64,000 nt of DNA. Source: Apium graveolens (lineage: Eukaryota > Streptophyta > Magnoliopsida > Apiales > Apiaceae). Below are positions 23,030 to 35,388 of this stretch, one piece after another. Position 1 is the first letter of the stretch; each line of letters begins with the position of its first letter. Where the stretch lies: NCBI RefSeq assembly GCF_009905375.1, contig NC_133650.1:292964270-293028269 (forward strand). The letters are read 5' to 3'. The notes under the pieces are model-generated. The model did not search any database, was not told the origin of the DNA, and worked only from the letters and a program-made list of their open reading frames with translations. A program made the translations under genes and the position numbers.

Positions 23030-25100
23030 GATAGAAAATGAATAGGGATACTCTCTTAGCATTGTACTTTCTAACTCTCTAGTAAGATTTCCCACATTGT
23101 GGTCCTACCACCAAACTCTGCCTAGTTTGATAACCGTTCTCCTAAGCACTTGTTCCTTTTCAATCTATAACCCTTCCTGGTTGCTCCATATAGGTTACGT
23201 CGGGTTGCATGTCTATGCGCTCATATTCCCCTATTTGTCTGGCATCCGAATTATACTTCCTTAATGTTGATACGTGGAACACGTTATGAACTTGCTACAT
23301 GTTCGGGGGTAGGGCTAGCTCATATGCTAACTTCCCAATACGTCTTAATACCTCAAAGGGTCCAACAATTCGTGGGCTTAGCTTTCCTTTCTTTCCGAAC
23401 CTCATCCATCCTTTCTAAGGGAATACCTATAATAGCACTAGGTCCCCTACTTCCTATTCCTTGTCCTTTCGTGTCAAATCAACATACTTTGTGTGCTCAT
23501 CTTGGGCTACTACCAGCCGTCCTCTGATTAAATCTATTATATCCTTGGTCCTTTGGACCACTGCTGGTCTAAGCATCTTGCGCTCTGCAACATCATCATA
23601 TCATAAGGGAGATCGACATTGTCTTCCCTCAAGGATCTTATAAGGCGACATCTCAATAATGACATATGATCTATTGTCGTAAGAAAACTCAATCCGTGTT
23701 AAGTGACCATTTCAAATTCTTTCAAGTCTATTGCACAGTCTCTCATCATAGCTTCTAGCATTATAGCTTTTGCTTCTCAATACCCATTCTTTTCCAGTTC
23801 GTAGTCATTACTATCTTCCGTACATAATACTATACTGGTTACACTTTTGCTCGTTAGCATTCTATAACCTTCTAATAATTGCGTCAACCTTAGTATCACG
23901 AACGCGTTAGATTCGGAATACCACCGCACTGATACTACTCTTTTCTAGCTGCTTCCATCTTTGAAAGCTTGATCCATCGTATAGAAGTAAAAGAATTTAT
24001 TGAGAGATCACTATGATCATGAACACTTGTTATATCGCATAGTTAGTACAGAAGGTGGCCAACCTTTAGTACTTGACAAGCAATTAAACAACATGTGGTA
24101 TCCTACTGGGCTTCTATCACACAGATAGATAGTCATTCGGCAATACCTCCCCTTCTGGAAGGGTTGTTCTTCTCAGCTTACATGAAATGAAAAGAAGAGA
24201 AAAGAACGAACTGAAGAGAATTGTATATATGTAAAAAAATATTGCCATAAAATATCTGGCTTGGAATCTACCTCTGAACTATAGAGGTTTGTCATAGGAG
24301 AACAAAACATATACGTATTTATATCAACATCAAGTATTATAGCATCGTATTTCACATGCCTAAATATTTTTGCTATTCCGTCCATCATTCTATGGACCCA
24401 TGCTCTTCCTCGAGCTTATACACAATCACCTTTGAAACTCCCTCGACATCGAAAATCAAATCTGGGATCTCATTCTAGACATCATCGTTACTAGAATTCT
24501 ATGCTTGCATCGCAATCTTCCTCGTATAGTCATACGACCCTCTATTGATAAGGAGGAATAAATATTCAATAGGTAAATAATCTACTTAATTAGTCTATTC
24601 AATGATAACTTATACATCACCACGACCCGATTAGTGGTACTCAATCTCAACATTCATTACAATACAACTCTCACCATTATCATTGACTCATTATTCATAG
24701 ACTCATTGGAGCATTACTATGGTCCACCACTGACCTACTGTAGTCATTCGCTTTCCATGAAGTCTTAATAGCTAACCATACAGAGTCCATACATATCGTA
24801 TCGAATTCTTCTAAGGAGGTAACATGATCACCGTTCATGATTCATGAAGAACACTCCTGATCCTGACGTACATTCATGACATGAAGCAGATAAAATGCAG
24901 AAGAGTTTTAATGAAAGCAACGATAGTAGGTTAATACCATTCTTAATCATATGTCTATATTAGGATACACGAAGCTCAAAGGTTCATTTAGTCCTTTTTG
25001 AAACATGGTCCTGGCTTATTCTCAAGATAGTTCCTTCTAAGATAGATAGCCCACTCATGGCGATTACAAGAATTAAACCTTTACCAAACTACTATTACGG
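23030..25100 (-). pseudogene. Chromovirus integrase and chromodomain-like remnant
   Basis: On the minus strand near 23340-23430 the translation KKGKLSPRIVGPFEVLRRIG, followed by LAYELALPP and VHNVFHVSTLRKY, is the classic C-terminal integrase/GPY segment of Ty3 chromoviruses. Near 23045-23095, RELESTMLREYPYSF resembles the end of the chromodomain (usual 'ATWE-E-EM--KYP-LF'). Upstream (23700-25100) the catalytic core was not readable through many frameshifts. The plus-strand ORFs at 23264-23643 are antisense shadows. Confidence 0.65.
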
Positions 25101-25149
25101 TTGGGTATTGCACAGTCATCAAAAGGAATGTCAATCTTCCAATCCATAG

Positions 25150-26060
25150 TACAACCTTCACGGCTTCAACCATTATCACTTCATTCCTCTGGCACGAGCG
25201 CCTATAATTGCTTTCTTGCACTTAGAGTGTCGGCCACCTCATTGGCCTTTCCTGATAGTAATAGTTCCTTATAATCAATGTCTTTTAACCAGCTTCAACT
25301 AAATTTTCTACCTCATTTCAATCATTGCTTATGTGAAAATGCTTTTCTTAAGTCCTGGTGAGAAAGAAAAAAAATCACCATTTTTCCATAAGTCATTGCC
25401 TTAGTCTTTAGATATGAACATTGTCACGGCTGACTCTCGATCATACTTAGGACGTCTCTTATCACGGGTCCTTCTTGTTTTCACCAATCTTGACCCTCAT
25501 TGGGTTGATCTATACTTTCTTATGGTTCAACACGTGCCCCACCTGGCATTATTATAATTACATCATATTTCCTTTATCAAAATTTCTATTCTTGAGAACT
25601 TTGAATATTACCTTTTTTCTTGTAAAACCTTTAAGGTTATCCTTGAATCGCTCCTCCTGTATTCCGTAGATATAGGGCATATCAAAATACCATTTACTAA
25701 TACTAGAACCATTGTCTATGTACTTCTAAATATTTTCTCTACTGATCTTTAAAGGTTGTTGTTACCATAATCCTTTTTAATATATACTTCCAAAACTCAT
25801 GATGTCTCTATTAAGGGCGAAATGCCAACCTTTATGAATTCCCCTAGGATTCATCTCAAGTTATCGAGGTTCTATACTTAATTTCACCTTTAAAAAGGTA
25901 CATGCATCCTTCCATGGATAAATCAAGTCATATTTCCTTGATAGATTATCTTATTCATCATTCCCACCTCGATAGTCTATAACTAATTTTATAATAGCAT
26001 CTTTATTCAAATTGAGGTCAATCCATATGGCCTCCAAAAGATAACAATGGTTATCCGCTT
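25150..26060 (-). pseudogene. Chromovirus RT and RNase H remnant (resident copy)
   Basis: Minus-strand fragments: a piece like 'D-Y-R-x-x-N' near 25990, then PRGIHKGWHFALN near 25840 (for the usual PKTAFRTRYGHYEF), and near 25230-25290 WLKDIDYKELLLSGKANEVADTLS split in two here as WLKDIDYKELLL and SGKANEVADTLS, which is the end of RNase H. Frame breaks lie between all of these. The position after gag and before integrase is canonical, so this is taken as the element's own pol. Confidence 0.5.
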
Positions 26061-26599
26061 TTCTCTCCTGATTTGGTAATGATAACATGGATGTTCTGAA
26101 AGATATTGGTCGTGTTCAACATGAAAATCTTCTTAATAAATCCTCATGTACTTTTTTTGTTTATCTCAACAGTCATCTCAATGTTGGGATATCTTTCATA
26201 CCTGACGTCTCCCTTTCTGGGTATCATGCCACCGGTCTTACACTTCACATTCTTGAAGGTCACTTCCTTCATCCAATTTTCCTAATTTCTTATTTTCTTG
26301 TCTCCTTAGTCTATCCGCGTCTCATTATTTATCCTTCGAACTATCTCAAGGTTTCCTCGAATACTCTCAACTTAAGGGGATTAATTATACATATAGCTTA
26401 CGCCTTCAACCTTGAATTTATCTCATGATCAGTCACCATCGCGTTGATGATGACACACTTCTCTATATTTATTGCAAGGGTTTCTTAGGGTTTCCCATAC
26501 CTAACTCCCTTATCACTTCTCAACTCTATTTCCTTTATATCCCTTTATACTCCTTCCCTTTTTAGTCTTTTATTTTCATTTCCATTACAACCATTACAT

Positions 26600-27250
26600 G
26601 AACCAACATAACATAAACATTGATTTCAAACATCCCGTCATTCTGGATTCGTGTCCTCAGAACGAATCTTGACAACTTTTACAACTTAGATTCATAATTC
26701 ATCATACTCATCCGCTTTTGTTCTAGCTCCAAAGCTTTTACACTATCTCCTTATCCTTGGGAATTACTTTCCCGAAAACAATTGACTGAACTTTAATCAG
26801 TTTATCATAACCTCTGGCTCCGTGCCTTTCTTGGCCTTTCACCAGCGGGTGGCCTCTCTCTTAGGAGGGTAAGTGACAAAAACAGTCTTTTGCGCTTCAT
26901 CAATCATTTAGAATATAAAATCATTTCTCTACTTCCTTTAGCCAGGCTCTTGCCTCGGCTAGGTCAGCTTGTTCCTTGGAACTCTGAGAGCTTAGCGACT
27001 TAAAGGTCCTGAAAGAATTTCTCACCGTATTGTTTCCTCAAGGTGGTGGTTGGGAATAAAAGTATAAGTTCTGTTTAGACAGGTCCATGAATTGCCCAAT
27101 AGGAGTACCATCCTGGTTCTCCTTATCTTGTTCGACTTCTGTTTTCTCAGTATGAAACGTTTCAACCTTCTCCCATAATCGGGGTTATCTTATACATTAA
27201 AAACCTTGTTTTCCACTCTATTATGTTATGGGTTCTTTCTTTCTTGATGG
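26600..27250 (-). pseudogene. Chromovirus gag core remnant
   Basis: Minus strand about 26870-27010 reads FKSLSSQSSKEQADLAEARA followed by WLKEVEK, matching Tekay gag ('F-KSLNPPEFKGA-DPVEARAWLKEIEK'). Further pieces resemble the usual 'ATYLLKGEANYWWK-KKGTEPE'. Broken by stops at about 26915 and later. It lies downstream of the extra RT/RNase H block, which is not the normal order. Confidence 0.6.
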
Positions 27251-27283
27251 CAACCTCCCTAACTATCACATTCAGGGTTTGCC

Positions 27284-28125
27284 CTAAATCTTATTCCTCA
27301 AACTATGGCTCTCATCTAAGTTCTCATCCTTAAGCTCTTGAACTTTTGGAACCCCAATTCTGTAGGAACACCTCACTATCCCCTTATCATCTTTCTCGGT
27401 ATGGATCTCTTCTCCAGTCATTGACTCTCTGCCTTCATTCATCACTTTTTCTTGGCACAACATTATATTTTCCAATAATCCAGACCGCATAGCAATCTCA
27501 AACAGCTTTTCGGTACCAGCTCCGGTTACGTTCACTTCTATTTCCATTTTCTCAAAATCTCTTATCAACTCTCTTAAAGACAATATCATCTTGAGTTTCT
27601 CCTTTCTACTAAGGGCATTAGCCACCATTTTGGCTTTCCCTGGATGATAAAGAATCTCATAATCGTAATCCTTGATTAGCTCTAACCACCTCATTTGGCG
27701 CATGTTGAGCTCTTTCTGCGTGAAAATGTACTAGAGCACTTATGGCTTGTGTAAATCTCGCACTTCTCTCCATACAAGTAGTGCCTCCAATCTTTAGGGC
27801 AAAACTATTACCACGAGCCCAAGCTCATGGGTGGGGATATCGAATTTTATATTCCCTTAATTGTCTTGACACGTACGCGATTACCTTGCAGTGCTGTATA
27901 AGAAGCACCCTAATTCCTTATGCGAAGCGTTACTACACTTCAAAAAATCTCATTTTCCATCCGGCAACGCCAACATAGGGGACGTCACCAACCTTTGCTT
28001 CAGTTCTTAAAAGTTGTTCTCGCATTTCTCTGTCCATTCGAACTTCTCAGTCTTACGAGTAAGCCGCGTTAAAGGGGCTACTATCTTTACAAACTTGAAC
28101 GAACCTCCGGCAGTGACCGGCCAAT
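27284..28125 (-). pseudogene. Extra chromovirus RT/RNase H/linker block, out of place ahead of gag
   Basis: Better preserved than the resident pol. Minus strand in order: HCRRFVQ and VKIVAPLTRLTRKTEKFEWT (RT end), LKQRLVTSPMLALPDGK, NASHKELGCFL (RNase H), WRHYLYGEKCEIYTSHK, then an open frame of 139 codons at 27284-27703 with [20 protein letters not shown] and ANALSRKE, and a linker ending near the integrase zinc region. It belongs to the same chromovirus type but lies 5' of gag, so it was brought in by recombination or template switching. Its left join is at about 28125, its right join near 27280. Confidence 0.75.
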
Positions 28126-28308
28126 CATACCTCTGATAATCGCCCTAACCATGGTTATCAATTCCTCAGCGATTATCTCTTCAGTCTTGTTAGGATACTC
28201 CACGAGATCCTTCTCAACAACAATCCCTTCTGGGACAACATCCTCAACCGCTACATCCTCAATATGAATATCATCCGGTCCCTCATTAGGGTGTTCCATT
28301 GGATCCAC
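28126..28308 (-). pseudogene. Short acidic N-terminal ORF after the PBS, likely gag start
   Basis: From the Met at 28308: MDPMEHPNEGPDDIHIED, acidic, Val-rich, then into the RT block in a different frame. Its position about 250 bp after the primer site fits a gag start. No domain is recognised. Confidence 0.4.
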
Positions 28309-28554
28309 AATCTGATCCCCAATCAGTAATAAAACATCACCGCGCTGTTGCTCCTCAACCTCAGGGTTCGAAGTCCCGCTACTATATATGATAACGAACT
28401 ACGCTTCTATCACGATATTTATAAGGGTTCACATAAGGGTTTTAACTGTCAGTACTACGTTAGGTAGCCCGACTATGAACTTGGCAAAAATTCTTATTAT
28501 CTTAGTGAACTTATTATCTTAACGTCATATCATCTCTGAGGTTTATAACGCTTA

Positions 28555-28566
28555 GCTCTGATACCA
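28555..28566 (-). other. Primer binding site of the chromovirus
   Basis: TGGTATCAGAGC on the minus strand, four bases inside the 5' LTR end. Complementary to initiator tRNA-Met. Confidence 0.88.
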
Positions 28567-28570
28567 TTTC

Positions 28571-31500
28571 TGTAACACCCCCAAATCCGGGGTCGGGGAT
28601 CCAGGTTGTCACGAGTTCCATTTCCCTTATCAATACTTAATCTTAACAGTCAACCAACTACTGCGTACTGTGACCCCACAATATACACACACACACCACA
28701 AGTTATAGTCTCAGAGATGAATAACAAAAATAACACAAGTCATTTTATTCCACAATTATAAACCATTTCACCTTAAAAAGGGTTTCTGAATAATTTACAT
28801 ATTCTTTGCCATTATTACAATTCATAAATATACATAAGTCTGGTACATCGAAAGTTGAAAGGCTAGCCTATTGGTAGATCCTATCTCAGCTACACGGCAT
28901 CAACGCCTACAGGAAACTGCGGAACGTTTCCTATCTGCTCGCGAATTGGGAGCTTGATCCTGTTCATCTTGTCTATCTGTTGTGTGATGAAAGAAGAAAG
29001 CAAGGGTGAGCAACAAGCCCACCGAAATAATATGTATAATAATTAACAATATATGAGCATTCTCATAGTACTCATGAAAGTCTTGGTCAAGAAGAAATGA
29101 ACCAAGTTTGATATCTTAACGCGACCAAGTCGCAAAATATTCAGTATATATGTATATATACTTTTCAAAATCTTGGAAGTCCTCTTCCATGCATAATATA
29201 CACAGAGTTGCAGTTTATAACTGTATAAAAATATCGTTGCAAGGTGATCTCATATATTTAACCTTGTCTCAACGTTTTTTGTGAAAATCTTTGTCATGCA
29301 TAAGATAATCATTAACCAGATACAAGTTGAAAAGATGAAGTTACAAGATACTCCAATATACTTATATCTTTTCCGAATACTACTTGAACTACCACCGTTC
29401 AAATTATAATTAGTTTCAAAAGTTCATCACACAGATGAGACTACAAGATAAGACTTGAATAGATTCAATCTTTGAAATATTATTGAATAAAATGAAGTTA
29501 CGAGATACTTCATTAAGTCCCGATATATATATATATCCATATATATCTCTCATACATTTCCTGAAAATCTCTGTCATGTAAAGTATGAACAGAGTTGCAA
29601 TATCCAATGAATTTGGAAAGAAAAGAATTTTGGCATAAACCCGATATCTTGCTGATCAGGCAAAGATACCAATAAGTAACCTTTTCTACTGTAGATGGAT
29701 GAATTCCTCGCCGGTCATCACCCTGGCCGCATTAGGACCTTGCGCTAGACCGTTACCCGGCCACTCACGCGTGGATGGACTGTCACCCAGCCTCTTACAC
29801 CTTCATAGACCGTACCCCGACCTGTCACTTATGCCGACTCAATTAGATGGACTTACTTCCCGAACGTTGGGCAAGTAATCAAATTGTTTTCTCAAAGCAG
29901 CAACCTCGTTGCGAATATAAAATATACCACAGAGTCGGATCCCTAAGATTTTTGAGCGAATATTCAAGTCTCCTTCGAAAGGAAGATCTTAAATCTGAAA
30001 ACGAGTTTTGGGATCCGCTCTAACTTTTAAAATCATTTTGAAGACTCAAAAACATTTTTAAGAATGTTTGGAGTAATGCTGATTTAATGAAATAAATCAG
30101 TCCCGATATATTAGAAAATATCTGAATATTATTATTTAAATAATATTCCCATAAGGATAATCCTTATAAAAATAATTGAAGTAAAAGTTTTAAAACTTAT
30201 ACTTGAAATGAATAATAAATAACCAAAGATATACTTATACGAAAGTACGATCTTTATTTGAATAATCGAAAATAAGTTTGATTATCGAAACATTATTCTT
30301 TAATAAAATAAAGAATATTATTTAATAAATAAGCGGAGTCATAAGTCCTCAAATGAATTTTCAAAATAATATTCATTAAATAAAATAAACGGAGTCTTAA
30401 GTCCTCGAATGAATATTCAAAATAATATTCATTAAATAAAGTAAGCGGAGTCATAAGTCCTCGAATGAATATTCAAAATAATATTCATTAAATAAAATAA
30501 AGTTATCGAATAAACTTTATTCGATTAATAGTTTTGAAAACTATATCAATATATATATATATATATATATTATACTCGGGAACATCGACTCCCGGTTTAG
30601 AAAAATGCTCACCTTTGGGTCCCCTATACTAAGGGTATACGCAACTACTGCTTATTTCTAGCATAGGTATTATCCAACTTATAAGCAATTGAATCAAAAA
30701 TTAGATATCAAGATTACGAAACATACATGCATATATACCATATCACATGCTCCAACATATCGCAAGATTTGCTAATAACAATCATGCACTTATCACAAGA
30801 TAATGTATATACATATATTTATATCACAACAACAGTATAACGGGTACAAAACTTGCCTGAGCGACTGGGGGTGGTAAAAGGCCTGGGATGAGTCTGGTAA
30901 CCTATAAATAACATATAAGTTGGAATTAAACCAAAGTCTCTTAAGAATCTAGACTTTAACCAATTAGACTCTAACGCTTGCTTTTGCGCTTAACGATTCA
31001 CTTACGTCGCTCAAGTACCCTCGGCTCCACCATTTTTAATAAATTAACCATTAAGAATTTTAAAGCGATTCTTTTGCGAGTACCTTACCAACTGCCTAAT
31101 TCACTTAACATAATTGTTTCATACCCCAATTAGTCATTTAAAGTCCTTAACCAAGGTTTCAAAGTAAGGCGAGGGGTAATGGTTCGGTCGCGAAACGCCG
31201 TTACTTAAAATGGTCGTTTCTCCTAAACCGTACATCGGATTCAAGCGAACCATATATCAAAACGAAACTCGTAACATGAACTATCTAATCATGGCAATGG
31301 TCAAAACCTAATAGTGAGTTCTCGGGTCCTGATGTTAAGAATAAAAATAGTCTAAGGTAAATCGGGCATTACGACGGCTATGTTTACGCGATTACCAAGT
31401 TTGAAACCACTCCAAACAACCACCATTCAACTCACAACCAACAATACAACCAACCCTCATCCAAAACTTACTACATCAGTCTCCAAACCTCAATATTTTC

Positions 31501-32612
31501 CAATTTATACAACCCCACACATGAACTACTAGCTATACTTGAGTTTCATTAACTATAAACAAGATTTCAACATCCAAATCACTACAAATCCAATCCAAAC
31601 TCTACACACACAAGCATCATGCTTCTCATTTACTATAACCATCAAAATCATCTTAATAATCAGAGTAAAGTTAGGGTTTGGAGGTGTTATACCTTCCTTG
31701 GAGTGATTAGAGTAGCTAGGAAGCCTTAAGAAGCCTTGAGAAGTCTTGAGATAGCTTATGAATGCTTGGATCTTAAAGGAAATCAAAGAAAATAAAGTTA
31801 GTAATCTTGAAAACACTATTCATCATCTTCTTCCTTGATTTATTGGAAGAGATTCATGAAGAAATAGAAGCTTAAACTCCTAGGATATGCTTATCTAATC
31901 ATAAGGGACCTTGGGTAATTACCTTGCAAATTAACAAAGCTAGAAACTTGATTTTTGGAATTTTTCTCCTTGAAAAAATGAAAAAGTCGTGAGCTATGTG
32001 TTCTTGGGAGAGTATTTGCTTTGTTGAATGTTTTTGTGGTGGAAAATGAAGTGAATGGGATATTTGGATGATTTGTTGGTTGTTTAAAGTGAGTGGAGTA
32101 TGACTAAGCATGGCATCATCTTGGTGACTTAATCTCTTGCCACTTGTCATCACTTGGTGGTGGAAGCATCTTCTTATGCTAATCCTTGCTTAATTGTTTG
32201 GTTAATGACCGCTTATCTGTTATACGGTTCGCTTAATTTTCGTTCTCGTTTATCGTTTGAGGGATCATACCCGGGATCTTATTACTTGGGTTCCCCTAAA
32301 CCTTTTTCAATATATTTATTTCTTATATGATCCTCTCTTATAATCCTTGAATTTAAATCCTTTTTATCCTGTTACCTTATACTCAATTTTTTCTGTATCT
32401 GGTAGATTTTCTGGAAAAATCAAAGTGTTCGAATTTGGATTCTGACGATCTTTACAGACACTTATATACCATATAGAGTACTAATAAGATCTCAGAATAA
32501 CAATAAAAGAACCTCTACAAAGTGTGGTATGAAAAGTTTTCGTATTCAGCATAATCAGCAAAATCACTATTCATAAGTGTTTCAAAAAATTCCAAAAATT
32601 GGGGTTATTACA
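28571..32612 (-). repeat. 5' LTR of the chromovirus (4042 bp)
   Basis: Near-identical partner of 18943-22993, with the same TGTAA...TTACA ends. ORFs at 29416, 31553 and 31899 are the LTR counterparts of those in the first copy. Confidence 0.9.
30331..30498 (-). repeat. 56-bp triple tandem repeat in the 5' LTR
   Basis: GGAGTC starts at 30335, 30391 and 30447, again exactly 56 bp apart; counterpart of 20717-20884. Confidence 0.85.
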
Positions 32613-32617
32613 CTTTG
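32613..32617 (+). repeat. Target site duplication CTTTG, right copy
   Basis: Immediately follows the chromovirus LTR end TTACA and continues into the interrupted Copia gag codons (…FDTRDNEPLTEIYDIFQKL). Confidence 0.9.
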
Positions 32618-34516
32618 ACACAAGAGATAATGAGCCCTTAACTGAGATCTATGACATATTTCAGAAGCTGTTGAATGACTTATCTCTTGTCAACAAGGAA
32701 TATGATTTAGAGGACTCAAACTTGAAGTTTCTTCTTGCACTCCCTGAAAAGTGGGACTTTAAGGTCACATCAATAAGGGATAATTATGAACTTGATGAAA
32801 CACCTCTAGATGAGATCTATGGCATATTGAAAACTCATGAACTTGAGATGAAGCAAAGAATTAAGAGAAAATGATCCAAGGCTAGACAAATTGTACTTAG
32901 AGTTGAAGAGAAGTCAAAGGATAAAGCTGGAAGAAAAGGTCACTCTAAAGGAAAAGCCATGATTGCAAAGTCTGATACTGAGTCATCAAACTCTGATGAT
33001 GAGTCAAATACTGATAGTGAGTCATATACTGATAGTGATCATGACAACAATGAAGACATGAAAGAAATGCATGCTCTACTGGTTAAAAGCTTCAAGAAGA
33101 TGGTCTACTAGAACTTCAAGATAAGAAAAAGGTTTTCTAGAAAGGGTTCCACTTCCTCCAACTCTAATAGGAGGAATGACAAAAGAAATACTGACTGAAA
33201 GGAATCAAAGTCTGGAAAACTTGACAAGTCAAAGGAAAGATGCTATAACTGTGATGGAATTAGACACTTTGCAGCTGACTGCAGAAAACCAAAAGCTGGG
33301 AAGAAACAAGCCTTGATCACAAAGAAGAAAAATTGGGATGATTCATCAGATTCAGATGATGGTGTTAACTATGCTCTCATGGAAAATGCTGATACTGAGA
33401 CTAACACTGCTGAATTAAAGGTACCTCAAACTACCCTTGCTTTTGATACTGATGATATCCATGAATTAACACTGTTTCTTAAATCCTTGCATGTTAGTTA
33501 TAGGGATTAAACCTTAGAGAATAATATAATTAAGAGTGAAAACTCTGAGTTAAAGAAAATGAATGATCACCTAGAAATTGAGTTGCTTTCCATGCTAGAA
33601 ATTCAAAAAAAAAGATAATGTTGTTTATGTCAAAGAAAAACTGTTAGAAATGCATGTTTATCTAGAAAAGGAGTTAGCTAAAGAAAGAGAGGTTATTAAG
33701 ATTTGGACTAATTCAGGATAAACAACTCATGAGATTTTTGAAAATGGTTGTTGGGGATCAGGATTATGATATGCTAAAATATCTAATTCTGATAAGAAAA
33801 ATGGAAAAAAAACTGAGAAAACTAAACCAGTAAATACTGATATCAAGGGAAAACTGAACAAGGTTCAGTTGAAATCCATTAAGTTTAATTCAAGTGCTGA
33901 TAATGTTAAGTCAATTTATGAGAAAGGTCCAACCTCAACACTTAAGTCAAGCTTAAGTACTGATAAGAGAGAACAGGTTCACTCAAGATCAGTAAATATT
34001 GGTTTAATGAATCAGAAACAGCTTAAGCAAAAGCTGATGGAAGTTCACATGAAAGACAAGGAGAAAAAGCCTAGGAAAAACAGAAATGGTAAAGTATGAG
34101 TAAATAAGAATAGTAATTATGTAACTGCTCTCAATGCACCTAGAAAGACATGTTTGAACTGTGATATTACTAATCATCTTGCTAATTCTTGCAGCAAAAA
34201 TAAAGAGATAAATAATATTCCTCCCAAATTAGAGTTTAGGAATAGAACAGTTAGATATAAACCACAGAGTCCTTATTTTCATTGTGGAAGTATGTGGAAC
34301 TCTATTTATACATGTAAAGAGTATCACAGTTTATATTATGATTATTATGAACTAAAACCTTATTTGAATAAAGCAAAATCTGTTTCTGCATGTGTAAATA
34401 TTGATAATAAGGATGTTAACATAAACTTTGATATGAAGTCTTTTGTTGCATATGTTAACAAACTTAAAAAGGACAAAGGATCCAAGCAAGTCTGGGTCCT
34501 TAAAAACACTAAATAA
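32613..34516 (+). pseudogene. Copia C gag, 3' part
   Basis: Continues the gag after the chromovirus: NEPLTEIYDIFQKLLNDLS, LPEKWDFKVTSIRD, DETPLDEIYGILKTHELEM. A CCHC zinc knuckle CYNCDGIRHFAADC is at about 33241-33282, followed by DDSSDSDDGVNYALM and coiled-coil-like Lys/Glu-rich text. A second knuckle, CLNCDITNHLANSC, is at 34151-34192, and a degenerate third occurs near 34280. Stops at about 32874, 33108, 33198, 33510 and a frameshift near 33610 break the frame. Confidence 0.75.
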
Positions 34517-34529
34517 TTTTAAATGCTGA

Positions 34530-35388
34530 TTGCAGGGTAACATGAGAAATTCATTAGTTTTGGACAGTGAATGCTCGGGACATATGACTAGTTATATATC
34601 TCTGCTATCAGAGTTTAAGGAGGAAGATGGACCAAGTGTTTCTTATGGAGATGGCAACTTAGGAAAAATCTTGGGATATGGAAAAATCAAATATGGGAAT
34701 GTCATCATTGAAAATGTAGCTCTGGTTGAAGAACTCAAACATAACTTGATCAATGTGAGTCAAGTCTGTGACAGAGATTACCATGTGAACTTTTATAAGA
34801 AACATTGTGAAATTGTTAGTGAATCTGATGGGAAGGTTGCAATGACTGGCGTAAGACATGGTAACATGTATGAAGCCAGGTTCTCCACAAATACTGATGA
34901 ATCAGAAGTTTGTTTACTTAGTAGAGCATCTATGGAAGACAACTGGAGCTAGCACAAAAGACTTTATCACCTCAACTTCAACAACATCAATGAACTTGTG
35001 AGAAAAGACCTAGTGAGAGGATTGCCCAATGCAGTATTTACTCCTGATGGCTTATATGATTCATGCCAGAAAGCAAAACAAAGGAAAATATATTTCAAGA
35101 GTAAAACTGAATCCTTAATTCTTAAACCATATCATCCACTTCATATTGATCTCTTTGGTTCAGTCAATGTTATGTCAATTGCCAAGAAGATGTATGCACT
35201 TGTAATTGTTGATGAATATACAAGATACACACAGGTGTACTTTCTATACACCAAGGATGAATCTACATCCATTCTTCTTGATCACGTAAGAGAACTGAAA
35301 AAAAGATCAACATACAAAGTGAAGATAATCGAAAGTGATAATGGAACTGAATTCAATAACAGTTCTATGGAAGAGTTTTGCAAATTTG
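34530..35388 (+). pseudogene. Copia C protease, gag-pre-integrase and truncated integrase
   Basis: Protease-like LVLDSECSGHMT at about 34555-34590: the catalytic DSG of Copia proteases is DSE here. Then GYGKIKYGNV, LKHNLINVSQVCD, a stop at 34952, HKRLYHLNFNNINELV (gag-pre-integrase) and integrase with HPLHIDLFGSVNV (first Asp) and ESDNGTEFNN (second Asp). The frame ends EEFCKF at 35388, where LTR-like DNA starts, so the catalytic Glu and all of RT are missing. Confidence 0.8.

Larger units (their letters stand above)
18943..32612 (-). mobile_element. Tekay/Del-like chromovirus with 4.05-kb LTRs, defective interior
   Basis: Complete outline of a Ty3/Gypsy insertion on the minus strand: 5' LTR 28571-32612, PBS 28555-28566, interior 22994-28570, PPT 22994-23009, 3' LTR 18943-22993, and target duplication CTTTG on both sides inside Copia C gag. 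LTR ends are TGTAA...TTACA. Interior order on the minus strand: gag-like N-terminus, an extra RT/RNase H block, gag core, RT, RNase H, integrase, chromodomain-like end beside the PPT. All coding pieces are broken, while the two LTRs differ at only about five substitutions in the first 320 bp compared. It must have been copied by proteins supplied in trans, or lost its coding ability very recently. Confidence 0.88.
17902..35388 (+). mobile_element. Copia element C, split by a chromovirus and truncated at its 3' end
   Basis: Ty1/Copia retrotransposon on the plus strand: 5' LTR 17902-18411, PBS 18414-18425, gag 18473-18942 continuing at 32613-34516, protease and gag-pre-integrase 34530-34952, integrase to 35388. 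The 13.67-kb chromovirus (18943-32612) is inserted in gag. RT, RNase H and the 3' LTR are missing: integrase stops between its second catalytic Asp and the expected Glu, where an LTR-like fragment begins. Several frameshifts and stops make it dead. The Copia lineage was not resolved. Confidence 0.8.

Noticed and set aside
22279..23643. Plus-strand ORFs 22480-22710 and 23264-23643 as host genes
   Set aside because: The first lies in the LTR and the others are antisense to integrase and chromodomain remnants.
26087..26428. 113-codon plus-strand ORF
   Set aside because: It is antisense to the decayed chromovirus RT region and has no recognisable domain.
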